A stretch of 64,000 nt of DNA from Sphaerisporangium corydalis (GTDB taxonomy: Bacteria > Actinomycetota > Actinomycetes > Streptosporangiales > Streptosporangiaceae), in NCBI RefSeq assembly GCF_025506355.1, contig NZ_JANZYP010000004.1, positions 115,667-179,666 of the forward strand, read 5' to 3'. Under the pieces are notes generated by a model that saw nothing but the letters and a program-made list of their open reading frames with translations, did not search any database and was not told where the DNA came from. The first letter of the stretch is position 1. Every line of letters begins with the position of its first letter. This document shows, in pieces, positions 8,090 through 17,448 of the stretch. Both the position numbers and the translations under genes were made by a program.

Positions 8090-8532
8090 TGAGTCAAGGC
8101 GAGATGCTCGGTCCGGTGGACAGCGCCGTCGGCTACGTCCTCAAACAGGTCACCGTGGCGCTCCGCAACTCCATGGACGTGGCGCTGCGCCCGCTGCACC
8201 TGACGGTGTCGCAGTACGCGTGCCTGGAACTGCTCGGACAGCGCCCGGGGCTGTCGAACGCCGAACTGGCCCGCGGCGCCTTCGTCACCCGCCAGTCGAT
8301 GAACGTCGTGCTGCGCGGGCTCGAGGACCGCGGCCTGGTCACGCGGCCCGCGACCGCGCTCCGCGGCCGCGAACTGCCCACCGTGCTCACCGATACCGGC
8401 CGCGCCCACCTGCGCACGGCCAGCGTGACGATCCGCGAGATCGAGAAGAAGATGTGCGCCGGCCTGACACCGGCCCAGCAGGAGGAACTACTCGCGGCCC
8501 TCGCGACCTGCGTCCGGAACCTCGCCCCTTAG
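8089..8532 (+). CDS. MarR family transcriptional regulator
   Basis: A 147-residue winged-helix regulator, the usual length for MarR. The core matches the family: LHLTVSQYACLELLGQRPGLSNAELARGAFVTRQSMNVVLRGLEDRGLVTR (recognition helix plus wing lead-in), then GRELPTVLTDTGR and a dimerisation helix at the C-terminus. The ATG at 8089 has AGGA seven bases upstream; ATG 8104 is the alternative. The start codon overlaps the second operator, so autoregulation would block both RNA polymerase and ribosome access. It faces the VOC gene, its most likely target. No cysteine lies in the DNA-binding core, which argues against simple thiol-oxidation sensing of the OhrR type. Confidence 0.9.
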   Translation: MSQGEMLGPVDSAVGYVLKQVTVALRNSMDVALRPLHLTVSQYACLELLGQRPGLSNAELARGAFVTRQSMNVVLRGLEDRGLVTRPATALRGRELPTVLTDTGRAHLRTASVTIREIEKKMCAGLTPAQQEELLAALATCVRNLAP

Positions 8533-8538
8533 GAGGCC

Positions 8539-9513
8539 CTAGAACTCGCGCACATACCTGATGTGCCGGTGCACCACGTGGAAGCCGGCAGAGCGATAAA
8601 GGCTCAGCGCACCGGTAGGGCTGTCAGCGTCGACGGCGAGCGCGGCCCGCGCGAAGCCCTGCCGCCTGGCCTCCGCCAGCGTCGCGCCGATCAGTGCGGT
8701 GGCCAGCCCGCGCTTGCGCCACGCCTGCCGCGTACCGATCGTGGAAATCCACGCCTCCCGGTGCCCCGTCGCCTCGGTATCGGCCTCGAAGTAATGCGTG
8801 AGCAGAATCGCCGCGACGTGATGCGGGGCGGCGGCGATGGCCAGGAAGGACAGGTCGGGGCGGAACGAGCGCGTCCCGGTGTACCACTGCCTCCACGACT
8901 CCTCGTTCTGCTGATCGCTGCCCCAGTGGTCGGCGAAGGACTCGTTGCGCACGCGGAGCGCCTCGGCGTCGTAGACCGAGCCGAAGCCGGCGATGCGGAC
9001 CCCCTCGGGGATCGTCACCTCCGGGACATCGTCCACCAGGTCACGTCTCATGACGAAGAACCAGCGCTGCGGCATGAACCTTTCCTGCTCGAACAGCGCC
9101 GCCTTACCGGTATTGCTCTCACTGACATCGGCGTGCACCTCAAAAGGCCGCCCAGGGTGACGCGCCTCGCTCAACCGCGGCGCGGCCTTCAACGCCCACA
9201 GCGTCAACTCACGACCGATGCCACGACGCCGGTACGCCGGATGCACGACCCCGTCGAAGAACACACGATGCGATGGATCACCGGTGGGACCGCATCGCAG
9301 CGTGCCGAAGGCGATCAGTTTGTCGCCGTCCCACACCGCACGGGTGCCGCTCTCGACGTCGAGCAGCGAATCACCGAGCTGCTCGGCGAGGTCCCCGGAA
9401 TCGTAAAGCTCACCGGTCTGATCCACGCCCTCCGCCGCCCCCAACAGAACGGCCCAGTCCACCACGTCCTCGGCCCGCAACGACCCCCAGCGCAGACCCA
9501 CGATTCCACTCAC
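8539..9513 (-). CDS. Tandem GNAT N-acetyltransferase
   Basis: About 324 residues with two Gcn5-related acetyltransferase folds, each with an acetyl-CoA loop: VHPAYRRRGIGREL in the first half and RQAWRKRGLATALIGATL in the second. Tandem GNAT proteins of this size include mycothiol synthase and several actinobacterial small-molecule acetyltransferases. The acceptor here is not predictable; it lacks enough similarity by eye to be called MshD. The start is uncertain: GTG 9513 is used because the domain begins just after it; a longer frame reaches ATG 9663. The end of the gene lies only six bases from the convergent marR stop codon. Confidence 0.75.
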   Translation of the reverse strand: MSGIVGLRWGSLRAEDVVDWAVLLGAAEGVDQTGELYDSGDLAEQLGDSLLDVESGTRAVWDGDKLIAFGTLRCGPTGDPSHRVFFDGVVHPAYRRRGIGRELTLWALKAAPRLSEARHPGRPFEVHADVSESNTGKAALFEQERFMPQRWFFVMRRDLVDDVPEVTIPEGVRIAGFGSVYDAEALRVRNESFADHWGSDQQNEESWRQWYTGTRSFRPDLSFLAIAAAPHHVAAILLTHYFEADTEATGHREAWISTIGTRQAWRKRGLATALIGATLAEARRQGFARAALAVDADSPTGALSLYRSAGFHVVHRHIRYVREF

Positions 9514-9740
9514 CCTCGGGAGCCTATGCGGCCACCCCGAACCCCGACCACCGAATTTCACCCCGTCGAACAGACAGGACCAGCCTTCTGCCAAACCGCC
9601 CCGACACGATCCCCTCAAAAGGAGCTTCGCACGAGCTTTTTCCGTTACCACAACGCCGGTCAAGCCACCAACACAGGGAATCGCACTCTATTGATGTCCA
9701 GGACCGCGTAATGACCATGGAGCAGCGAACCCGCTGATCA

Positions 9741-10046
9741 TCAGGCCCCGGCGTACGAACGCTCTCCCAGCTCACCCGCTCGCAGCCCAGTACGAAACGC
9801 ATCCCACTCAGCCGAGACAAAGAACAGCCACGGCCCGTCCGGCACCTTACTATCCCGAATAACAACGAACGGGGGCGCCATCTGGCAGGGAGCGTCTACC
9901 TGGTCCCACTTCGGCACAGCGTCTTCAGCGCGACCATCTTCGTCAGCGACTCCACTGCCATTAGGCCAAACGAACGCCACTTCGACACAGTTCGATTCCG
10001 TACCACTGTGACGCGACTTCCGCCATCGAGGCGCCGTCAGGTCCAT
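9741..10046 (-). CDS. DUF397 protein paired with an XRE regulator
   Basis: A 101-residue DUF397 protein: the family start W-R-K-S-x-x-S (PRWRKSRHSGTESNCVEVAF) and the ending VVIRDSKVPDGPWLFFVSAEWDAF are both present. A roughly 20-residue insert lies between the halves compared with the commonest 60-80-residue members. DUF397 genes in actinomycetes almost always follow an XRE + DUF5753 regulator, as here; known examples such as the BldB/WhiJ-type systems affect development, with the small protein thought to antagonise the regulator. The ATG at 10046 overlaps the end of the regulator gene by 10 bases, implying translational coupling. Confidence 0.9.
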   Translation of the reverse strand: MDLTAPRWRKSRHSGTESNCVEVAFVWPNGSGVADEDGRAEDAVPKWDQVDAPCQMAPPFVVIRDSKVPDGPWLFFVSAEWDAFRTGLRAGELGERSYAGA

Positions 10047-10861
10047 GTCTCCATCACCTTCGCGATCAGCTCGATCGACGCCCTCTGCGGCAACGCCTCC
10101 GCACGCAACGCGTCGAACCGATAGGCGACCTTCGCCAAGTCTTCCACACAGTCGACGGTTTGGCCGCCGAGGGCGTTTTCAAAGTAGCCGACGTCGGCGG
10201 ACCCAGGGATGGAGAACAGCACTATCGGCCCGTTGAGTCCAGGATGCGCTCCCACGGTCGACGGGATGACCTGAAGAGTGATCCTCGGATGCCTCGCGGC
10301 TTCGATCAGGTGCTGAAGTTGCTCTCGCATCACGTCCTTCCCGCCCACAGGCCGACGTAGGACCACCTCATCGATGACGATGACGAGCGCCGGAGGTGAC
10401 TTGCCCTGAAGGATCTTCTGCCGCTCCAATCTCTCGGCGATCTTCGCGTCAATGCGATCGTCCGTCTCGCCCGCACTCCCTGCTTCCATAAGAGCTTGAA
10501 CATACCGAGGTGTCTGCAACAAACCTGGCACGTTGATCTGCTCGAAATTCCGAATCGAGGAGGCTTCGCGTTCCATCTCGAAGTACGAGCGTGCCGAAGC
10601 ACGATGCACTGCTCGCCTGACCAAAGGCCATATACGGATGAAGTGACCGTCGGTCTTTAGTGCCTGGTCACAGCCTTCAGCGAAATCCTTCTTGGGATTC
10701 CGCTTGGCGTTTTCCACGGCACTGACTTGGGCCGCCGAATAGTTGATGAGAGCCCCGAGCTCCTCCTGGGTCAACCCCGCCTCCTCACGAACACGTCGTA
10801 GCTCTGAGGCAAAGAACTCCAGAGGGCTTCCGCTGGGGTCGTGGTCGTGTACGAGTGTCAT
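10037..10861 (-). CDS. XRE family regulator with DUF5753 (Scr1/WhiJ-like)
   Basis: A 274-residue regulator. An N-terminal Cro/C1 helix-turn-helix (about 15-70; LRRVREEAGLTQEELGALINYSAAQVSAVENAKRN) precedes a DUF5753 ligand-like domain with the recognisable FEQINVPGLLQTPRYVQAL, ERQKIL and VIDEVVLRRPVGG blocks. The ATG at 10861 follows GGGAGG with seven bases spacing; the upstream frame start at 10894 lacks a site. It is the first gene of a two-gene unit with the DUF397 gene, and faces a divergent pair of small unknown genes across 200 bases. The pair probably forms a local developmental or stress switch, as in other actinomycetes. Confidence 0.9.
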   Translation of the reverse strand: MTLVHDHDPSGSPLEFFASELRRVREEAGLTQEELGALINYSAAQVSAVENAKRNPKKDFAEGCDQALKTDGHFIRIWPLVRRAVHRASARSYFEMEREASSIRNFEQINVPGLLQTPRYVQALMEAGSAGETDDRIDAKIAERLERQKILQGKSPPALVIVIDEVVLRRPVGGKDVMREQLQHLIEAARHPRITLQVIPSTVGAHPGLNGPIVLFSIPGSADVGYFENALGGQTVDCVEDLAKVAYRFDALRAEALPQRASIELIAKVMETWT

Positions 10862-11061
10862 CTCCAGGCCTCCCGGCTCTCTACAGGTCGACAAAACCCT
10901 CCACAGGACACTCGCGAATCCACAGAAGGCTCCAGGATCGGCCCGGACGAGACATTAGCACTTGTCGTCACCGATCCCTTACACAACGCCACCATCGTCG
11001 GCAACCTTGGAAGTCCGCGCAACGGTTTCCTTGAAATCCAGTTCGAAAGGTGGACAGGTCA

Positions 11062-11391
11062 GTGACCGATTCCTCGTCCGAGATCGTCGGGGCGCTCGAC
11101 GCCCTGGCTCGCGCCTTGGACCCGAAGCGCTTCTCGGCTCTGGTCGTACGTGGCTACGCGCTCCCGTTCCTCCGGGTGGTCTCGCTGGAGGCTCCGTCCC
11201 TCGCCGAGCGGATCACCGTGCGCCTCGACGAAGCGGGCGCGCCCTCCTTCTGGTGGAGCTGGAACGAGCGCATGGCCCCGGTGCAAGACGTCAGCCACGC
11301 GGCGGAGCACCTGTCCAGAGTGCTCAGCCCGGCGACCACGTCCGCCAAACCCGTGAACCCGGAGAAGACCGAGACGGCGGATCACACATGA
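11062..11391 (+). CDS. Small hypothetical protein next to an XRE/DUF397 locus
   Basis: A 109-residue soluble protein I recognise only as a type common beside XRE/DUF397 genes in this bacterial group. It has a short helix (ALDALARAL), a strand-rich middle (LPFLRVVSLEAP), a conserved-looking aromatic block FWWSWNERMAPV and a helix (DVSHAAEHLSRVLSP). No enzyme motif is seen. GTG 11062 is preferred over GTG 11050 because AGGTGGA lies at a better distance. It overlaps the next gene by four bases (ATGA), so the two are co-translated. It is divergent from the XRE gene and could be a regulatory target. Confidence 0.65.
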   Translation: MTDSSSEIVGALDALARALDPKRFSALVVRGYALPFLRVVSLEAPSLAERITVRLDEAGAPSFWWSWNERMAPVQDVSHAAEHLSRVLSPATTSAKPVNPEKTETADHT

Positions 11392-11759
11392 GGTACGAGA
11401 TGGGACGCGGGCAGGGGTTGCTGACAGAGCCCGTCGAGCAGCGGTTCGTGGCGATGCTGAGCGATCTTGGAGAAAGGCTGCGCGCTGATGGCCTGCGTAC
11501 GCTCCTGATCAGGAAGGTCGGCCTCAGACTGCGCTCACCTGGTGGCGTCCGCGCCACGACCTACGCCAGCCCAGAGTTGTCAGTTCGCATGCCCGGAGAC
11601 ACCCGTACAGCACTCATAGCCGTCGAACCTGGCCGATGTGGACCTGCCCTGCACGTCGCGTTTCCAAGCGGAGGCGTCCCGGCCCTCCGCCTGCGACCGA
11701 CCGACGTAGACCTCCTCACAAGCGCTCTTCGTCAACTCTTCAACGCCTCCTCCGACTGA
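11388..11759 (+). CDS. Hypothetical protein, second gene of the small divergent operon
   Basis: A 123-residue protein without signal peptide. It begins with a helical part (EPVEQRFVAMLSDLGERLRADGL) followed by short strands and ends with a helix (PTDVDLLTSALRQLF). The ATG overlaps the upstream stop codon as ATGA. No family could be assigned. The tight coupling suggests that the two products act together, and their position opposite an XRE/DUF397 pair suggests a shared regulatory circuit. Confidence 0.6.
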   Translation: MRYEMGRGQGLLTEPVEQRFVAMLSDLGERLRADGLRTLLIRKVGLRLRSPGGVRATTYASPELSVRMPGDTRTALIAVEPGRCGPALHVAFPSGGVPALRLRPTDVDLLTSALRQLFNASSD

Positions 11760-11802
11760 GCGAACCTCGTCGGCTAAACGTGACCGGCGCCGACACGGCC
11801 TG

Positions 11803-12340
11803 GGGTGAAGATCAATACTTCACGAGCCGGACGGAAGAACGCGGCAGCCAAAAACAAAAAGGTCAGTCGGGAATGAAGCCGTCAACCTTGGCGCGATCGG
11901 CCAGGGCAGCGCGCGGCAGCTCCATTTGTCGGCACGGGCACGCGATCTCTGTCGATCGCGCGGGCGACGTCCTCGATCGCGTCCCGTACGTATTCGTCGG
12001 TGATCCGGTTTTCCTTGGTGTCGTAGATCTCATCGGACGCGCCGTCGATCTCGGCATCACGGTCCGGGACCAGTTCGATGTCTTCCGGTGGCCAAACCAT
12101 CTCGTGCTCGGTCATGGATTCTTCCTCCTCAGCGCGATCAGCACTGCGTGAATTATCACTTGGTACTTGTCGGTAGAGCTGCCGATCGCTTCAGACAACT
12201 GAGCTGGGAATCAACCTCGCCAAGGTGGTCTCGATACAGAAAGAGCGCGGCAGCCAAAATTAGACAAAGACCGGGCAGAGTGAAGACGTCAACCTAGGCA
12301 CAAGTCGGCCAGGCGGGGCGCGGCAGCTCCATTGGATGGT
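11803..12340. repeat. Imperfect duplication of about 110 bases
   Basis: The segment 11830-11930 and the segment 12240-12340 share blocks in the same order: CGCGGCAGCCAAAA, GTCAACCT-GGC, TCGGCCAGG and CGCGGCAGCTCCATT. Copies are diverged by substitutions and indels and are less GC-rich than the surroundings. Confidence 0.65.
11882..12115 (-). CDS. Small acidic hypothetical protein, possibly frameshifted at its end
   Basis: A 77-residue, strongly acidic protein (MTEHEMVWPPEDIELVPDRD...). An excellent GGAGGAA ribosome site lies before the ATG at 12115. After about residue 60 the sequence turns arginine-rich; the neighbouring frame instead continues MELPRAALADRAKVDGFIPD to a stop at 11863. That alternative tail reads more naturally, so a frameshift near 11930 is possible. 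No family was recognised. It lies in an A/T-richer stretch beside a diverged duplication, which points to remodelled DNA. Confidence 0.55.
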   Translation of the reverse strand: MTEHEMVWPPEDIELVPDRDAEIDGASDEIYDTKENRITDEYVRDAIEDVARAIDRDRVPVPTNGAAARCPGRSRQG

Positions 12341-12356
12341 CGGCGCGGAAAGGTTG

Positions 12357-13313
12357 CTAGAAGCCTAGGCCGAGGAGGGTGGTGTGGGCGTTTTCTGGGG
12401 TGTGGGTGTGTTTTCTTAGTTTTGTTAGGGAGGGGACCTTCTCTGTTTTGAGGATTTCGATGAGGTGCCGGGCCAGTCGGGCGCCGTCTACTTCGCCGGG
12501 GGCGCCGGCGTCGAGGGTCCATGAGCGTACGGGGTGGTCGGTGCGCAGGGACCAGCCTTGTTCCTCGTTCGGGGAGAAGTGCTTGAACCAGCCAACGACG
12601 GTCAGGCGTTCGGCGGAGCGGATGGAGAGGGTCTCGCGGCCTCCGGCGAATATGGTGACGGCCACGCTTCTGCCGATCGCGAGAGTTTCGGCGGGCAGGG
12701 TACGGAGGAATGCCGACAGCGGGCCTGGCAGTGCCGACCACCGGGGTACGCGCCAGGCGCCCGGCGTGTAGAGCCCTTCGTTGGCGGCGTCCAGGTATTC
12801 GATGACGAAGCCGCCCGGTAAGTGCGGCGGCTCTCCCCATTCGGACGCGGTTCGCCGCCATTCCTCGTACGGCTGTGTCGGCTGGAGGGAGAGCTCCGCG
12901 CCGGTCCCGGCGGCGCGGAGTTCGAGCGATTCGGTGCCGGGGCGGCGCCAGCGCAGGAAAGGGGCTCCCCAGTCCGGCGACGGCTCGTACCAGGGGCCTG
13001 TCGGGCCGTGGCCGCCGGCGCTGTTGGCAGGTCCGATCGCGGCCTCGGCCGCCTCGGCGTGCCGGTGGAACGCGGTGGCCGGGTGGAACGCGGTGGCCGG
13101 TTCGCCGTCCAGGGGAATGGAGATGACGAGCCCGCGGTACTCCCGGGCGCCGGTGTGCCGCCGCTCGTGCTCCTGTACCGGGACCAGCCTGCCACGCCTC
13201 TCTGCCAGCGGCCGGAGGGCCTCGCCGGACCAGTCGCCGGGGTCCGCCTCGCGCCACAACCACCCGGCGAGGTCGGCCGTCCTGGCGAAGGCGGCGGTGT
13301 CGTCCTTCCTCAT
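12357..13313 (-). CDS. Conserved-looking hypothetical protein of unknown function
   Basis: A 318-residue soluble protein, tryptophan- and proline-rich, with no signal peptide, membrane helix or known catalytic motif that I can see. It starts with a short region on a DNA-unrelated theme (LAGWLWREADPGDWSGEAL) and has a mixed alpha/beta central part (GFVIEYLDAANEGLYTPGAW, SVAVTIFAGGRETLSI). The last 30 residues (KLRKHTHTPENAHTTLLGLGF) come from noticeably A/T-richer DNA. An 18-bp perfect tandem duplication (13065-13100) doubles the residues PATAFH. The start at 13313 has no strong ribosome site and is the first ATG of the frame. It is not obviously linked to either neighbour. Confidence 0.6.
   Translation of the reverse strand: MRKDDTAAFARTADLAGWLWREADPGDWSGEALRPLAERRGRLVPVQEHERRHTGAREYRGLVISIPLDGEPATAFHPATAFHRHAEAAEAAIGPANSAGGHGPTGPWYEPSPDWGAPFLRWRRPGTESLELRAAGTGAELSLQPTQPYEEWRRTASEWGEPPHLPGGFVIEYLDAANEGLYTPGAWRVPRWSALPGPLSAFLRTLPAETLAIGRSVAVTIFAGGRETLSIRSAERLTVVGWFKHFSPNEEQGWSLRTDHPVRSWTLDAGAPGEVDGARLARHLIEILKTEKVPSLTKLRKHTHTPENAHTTLLGLGF
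13065..13100. repeat. 18-bp perfect tandem duplication inside a coding region
   Basis: GTGGAACGCGGTGGCCGG is present twice back to back. Being a multiple of three, it keeps the frame and adds six residues. Confidence 0.9.
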
Positions 13314-13387
13314 GGGCGCGATCTTAGTGGCCGGCTCCAGAAAACCTTCGGGGGTTGATCATGCTGCGGGGGCGGCAGAGGAGCCGG

Positions 13388-14380
<993 letters not shown>

Positions 14381-14448
14381 GACGCCACCGTAGCCACGGC
14401 TTATACTGGTATCCACAGGTTGTTTTTCCTAGTAATGAAAGTACCAGG

Positions 14449-15273
14449 ATGTCCCACTCCGCGATCCGGGCGAAAGAGCTGGGGGACCTGCTGCGTTCCC
14501 GCCGCGAGCGGCTCCGGCCCGCCGACGTCGGCCTGCCCGCGGGGACCCGGCGCCGGACGCGCGGGCTGCGCCGTGAAGAGGTGGCCCAGCTCGCGGCCAT
14601 CTCCTCGACGTACTACACCTACCTGGAGCAGGGCCGCGAGGTGCGTCCGTCGCGCCAGGTCCTCGACGCGCTCTCGGCGGCGCTGCGCCTCGACGCCGCC
14701 GAGCGGAGCCACGTCCACGAGCTCATCCACGGCGCCCCGCCCGCCGAGACGCGCGCCGCCGCCGAATCGCTCCCACCCTCCGTCGTCTCGCTGGTCGACC
14801 GGCTCGACCCGTGCCCGGCCTATGTGACCGGCCGGTGCTGGGATGTGCTGGCCTCCAACCGGGCCGCCCGTGCGCTGTGGACCGACTGGACGGCCCGCCC
14901 ACCGGAGGCCCGCAACATGCTCTGGTGGATGTTCACCGATCCCGAGGCCCGGAAGGTCATGGTCGACTGGCCGGGCGAGGCGTCCGCGCTGCTCGGCCGG
15001 TTCCGTACAGCCGCGGCACGGCATCCGGGCGACGCCGGCTTCAGCGCGTTGCTCGATCGCCTGCGCGCGGCGAGCCCCGAGGTGCGGGACTGGTGGCCGC
15101 AGCACAAGGTCACCCCTCTGAGCTCCGGCACCAAGCGGCTGCGCCATCCAGCCCTCGGAGAGCTCGAGCTGAACCACGTCGTGCTCCAGCTCGCCGACGA
15201 ACCCGAGCAGAAGCTCGTCACCTTCATCGCCACGGACCAGGACCAGGCCCGGATCTCCGCGCTGCTGCGGTAG
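14449..15273 (+). CDS. XRE regulator with MmyB-like ligand-binding domain
   Basis: A 274-residue regulator. The N-terminal helix-turn-helix (about 8-85) has the typical LGDLLRSRRERLRPADVGLP, RRTRGLRREEVAQLAAIS and YYTYLEQGREVRPSRQVLDAL blocks; the rest is the PAS-like MmyB domain (RCWDVLASNRAARALWTDW, WWPQHKV, RHPALGELEL), which in one solved example binds a fatty acid. ATG 14449 follows a purine stretch. The divergent aldo/keto reductase is the likely target. Its stop lies seven bases from the stop of the convergent response-regulator gene, with no room for a terminator hairpin. Confidence 0.9.
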   Translation: MSHSAIRAKELGDLLRSRRERLRPADVGLPAGTRRRTRGLRREEVAQLAAISSTYYTYLEQGREVRPSRQVLDALSAALRLDAAERSHVHELIHGAPPAETRAAAESLPPSVVSLVDRLDPCPAYVTGRCWDVLASNRAARALWTDWTARPPEARNMLWWMFTDPEARKVMVDWPGEASALLGRFRTAAARHPGDAGFSALLDRLRAASPEVRDWWPQHKVTPLSSGTKRLRHPALGELELNHVVLQLADEPEQKLVTFIATDQDQARISALLR

Positions 15274-15279
15274 GACCGG

Positions 15280-15954
15280 TCAGGCGGGGGTGGGACGGCG
15301 CGGGGTCACCAGGCCGGTCTCGTAGGCGAGGGCCACGGCCTGGGCGCGGCTGGAGAGGGCGAGTTTGGTCATGGTGCGGTTGAGGTGGGTCTTGACGGTG
15401 GCCTCGCTGACGCACAGGCGTGCGGCGATCTCCCCGTTCGACAGCGCGTGGCCCACCAGTTCGAGTACCTCCACCTCCCGGCCCGTCAGCGTCTCCAGGT
15501 CCCGGGAGGTGTGGACGACCTGGTCGGCGCGGCTGGTGTAGGTCTCGATCAGGCGCCGGGTGACCGTGGGCGCGAAGAGCATCTCCCCGGAGGCGATGGT
15601 CTGGATGGCGGTGAGCAGCCGCTCGGGCGGGGTGTCCTTGAGCAGGAAACCCGACGCCCCGGCCCGCAGCGCGTTGTACACGTAGTCGTCCAGGTCGAAG
15701 GTGGTGAGGATCACGACCTTCGGCCGGGGCTCGGCGGACTCGGCGAGGATGCGCTCGGTGGCGGCGACCCCGCTCATGCCCGGCATCCTGATGTCCATGA
15801 GGATCACGTCGGGGCGGGCCGAGGCGGCCAGGCGTACGGCCTCCTCGCCGGTGGCGGCCTCCCCGACCACCTCGAGCTCGGGCATGGCGCGGATCAGCGC
15901 CGCAAGGCCGGCGCGTACGAGGATCTGATCGTCTACGACGAGGACCTTGGTCAT
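15280..15954 (-). CDS. NarL/LuxR-type response regulator
   Basis: A 224-residue response regulator. The receiver domain (1-120) has the acidic pair D8/D9, phospho-acceptor D54 (ILMDIRMPG), T85 region and K106 (FLLKD). A LuxR-type helix-turn-helix (about 155-215) follows with LTGREVEVLELVGHALSNGEIAARLCVSEATVKTHL. It overlaps the upstream histidine kinase gene by four bases, so kinase and regulator are made together. Targets cannot be deduced; the immediate neighbours in the other direction are the LamG/RHS genes, which would be natural candidates but no binding site is visible. Confidence 0.93.
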   Translation of the reverse strand: MTKVLVVDDQILVRAGLAALIRAMPELEVVGEAATGEEAVRLAASARPDVILMDIRMPGMSGVAATERILAESAEPRPKVVILTTFDLDDYVYNALRAGASGFLLKDTPPERLLTAIQTIASGEMLFAPTVTRRLIETYTSRADQVVHTSRDLETLTGREVEVLELVGHALSNGEIAARLCVSEATVKTHLNRTMTKLALSSRAQAVALAYETGLVTPRRPTPA

Positions 15955-17216
15955 TCGGATGTCTCACCGGCCGGAGTAGGAGGATGCTCGTCCGCGGTCG
16001 CGGACGAGAGCGGCAGGGTCACGACGACCTCGAACCCGCCTCGCGGCCGGGGCCCGGCCACGATGGTTCCCTTGTAGAGCTTGACCCGTTCCCGCATCCC
16101 CATCAAGCCGTGCCCGCCGGAGTCGGTTCCGGATCCCGCCCTGCCCCGGCCGTCGTCGGTGACCCGCAGTTCCAGCTCCGCGGGACGGTACGAAAGGGTC
16201 ACTTCAGCCCGCGCGGGACCGGCGTGTTTGAGCACGTTCGTCAGGCATTCCTGGACGACCCGGAACGCGCACAGGTCGATGCCCGGCGCCAGCGGCCGCG
16301 CGGTCCCCCGTACGGTCACCTCCACGGGCACCCCGGCGGAGCGCACCCGCTCGGCGAGCTGGCCGAGCCGGTCCAGGCCGGGCGCCGGGTCGTAGCTGAC
16401 GCCGTCGTCCTCGGGTTCGATGCGCAGGACCGACAGCAACCGCCTCATCTCGCCCATGACCTCGCTGCCGGTCTCGGCGATCGTGGCGAGCGCGTCGCGG
16501 GCGGTGCCCGGGTCGGAGGTGAAGACGTACCGGGCCAGCCCGGCCTGCACGGAGATGACGGACATGTGGTGGGCGACGACGTCGTGCAGCTCGCGGGCGA
16601 TGCGCACCCGTTCCTGGGTGACCGCGCGCCGCGCCATGTCCTCCTGGTCGTGCCTGAGCCGCTCGGACAGGCTCTCCAGGCTGTGGCTCTTCTCGGTGAG
16701 GGTCCGCGCGGTGTTGCCGAAGCCCCAGGCGACGCCGATCAGGACGCACGCCTGCACCGTTCCCGCCAGCAGGAGGCTGGCCGGCACGGTGAGAAAGGTG
16801 TGCGCCCACATGGCCAGGGTGATCGCCGCGCCCACGGCCGTAACGCCGGGCGCCCGCCGGGCGGCGACCGTGTAGAGGGCCAGTAGCGGCGGCATGGTGT
16901 TGAACCCGTAGTAGTAGCCCAGCGCGTGGTAGACGAATGCCGCGCCGCAACTGACCAGCAGGATCGTGAACGGTGCCCGCCTGCGTAACGCGAGCGGGAG
17001 GTTCACCACGACGCTCAGGGCCATGGACACCCGGTCCGGCGGCAGGTACGCGAATCCCGCCGCGGGGTCCCCCAGTCCGAGCATCTCCGGATTCCGGGCC
17101 ACCACCGCTTCGAACGCCAAGGTCATGCCGGTGATCACGACGGCGAGCGCGGTGTCGGCGACGAGCGGGTTCATCGCGGCGATCCGCCGCACCGACTCCA
17201 CCGCCCTTGTCACCAT
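15951..17216 (-). CDS. NarL-type sensor histidine kinase
   Basis: A 421-residue membrane kinase. About six hydrophobic segments occupy residues 15-165 with little extracellular sequence, so the signal is probably sensed in or near the membrane. A coiled linker precedes the HisKA_3 dimerisation domain with phospho-acceptor H211 (IARELHDVVAHHMSVISVQAG). The ATPase domain shows the N box (VVQECLTNVLKHA) and G boxes (DDGRGRAG...GGHGLMGMRERV). The start at 17216 has no clear ribosome site; the next codons offer GTG 17213. Gene order is kinase then regulator with a four-base overlap. Divergent from the LamG gene across 230 bases. Confidence 0.92.
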   Translation of the reverse strand: MVTRAVESVRRIAAMNPLVADTALAVVITGMTLAFEAVVARNPEMLGLGDPAAGFAYLPPDRVSMALSVVVNLPLALRRRAPFTILLVSCGAAFVYHALGYYYGFNTMPPLLALYTVAARRAPGVTAVGAAITLAMWAHTFLTVPASLLLAGTVQACVLIGVAWGFGNTARTLTEKSHSLESLSERLRHDQEDMARRAVTQERVRIARELHDVVAHHMSVISVQAGLARYVFTSDPGTARDALATIAETGSEVMGEMRRLLSVLRIEPEDDGVSYDPAPGLDRLGQLAERVRSAGVPVEVTVRGTARPLAPGIDLCAFRVVQECLTNVLKHAGPARAEVTLSYRPAELELRVTDDGRGRAGSGTDSGGHGLMGMRERVKLYKGTIVAGPRPRGGFEVVVTLPLSSATADEHPPTPAGETSE

Positions 17217-17448
17217 CGGCGCATGGTAACCGCCCGGGCACCGATTCCTCGTCCTCCGCGGGATTGAGGACCCCTGCCACGAAGGTTACGGGCCCGGGGT
17301 CACGTACCACGAGGGTTTACCCGCGACGGCACCTGAGGCCTCCCAGAACATCAATCCGGTGCTGGACGACCCGGGGACCCGGCGTCCGTAGCGTCCTGCG
17401 CAGAAGCCGGCCGGCCATCGTGGACCGGATCTCCCGAAGGAGAACGCG

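Noticed and set aside
14400-14448. CTGGTA...TACCAG inverted repeat in the divergent reductase/regulator region
   Set aside because: Six-base arms about 28 bases apart and imperfect context; could be an operator but chance is equally likely.
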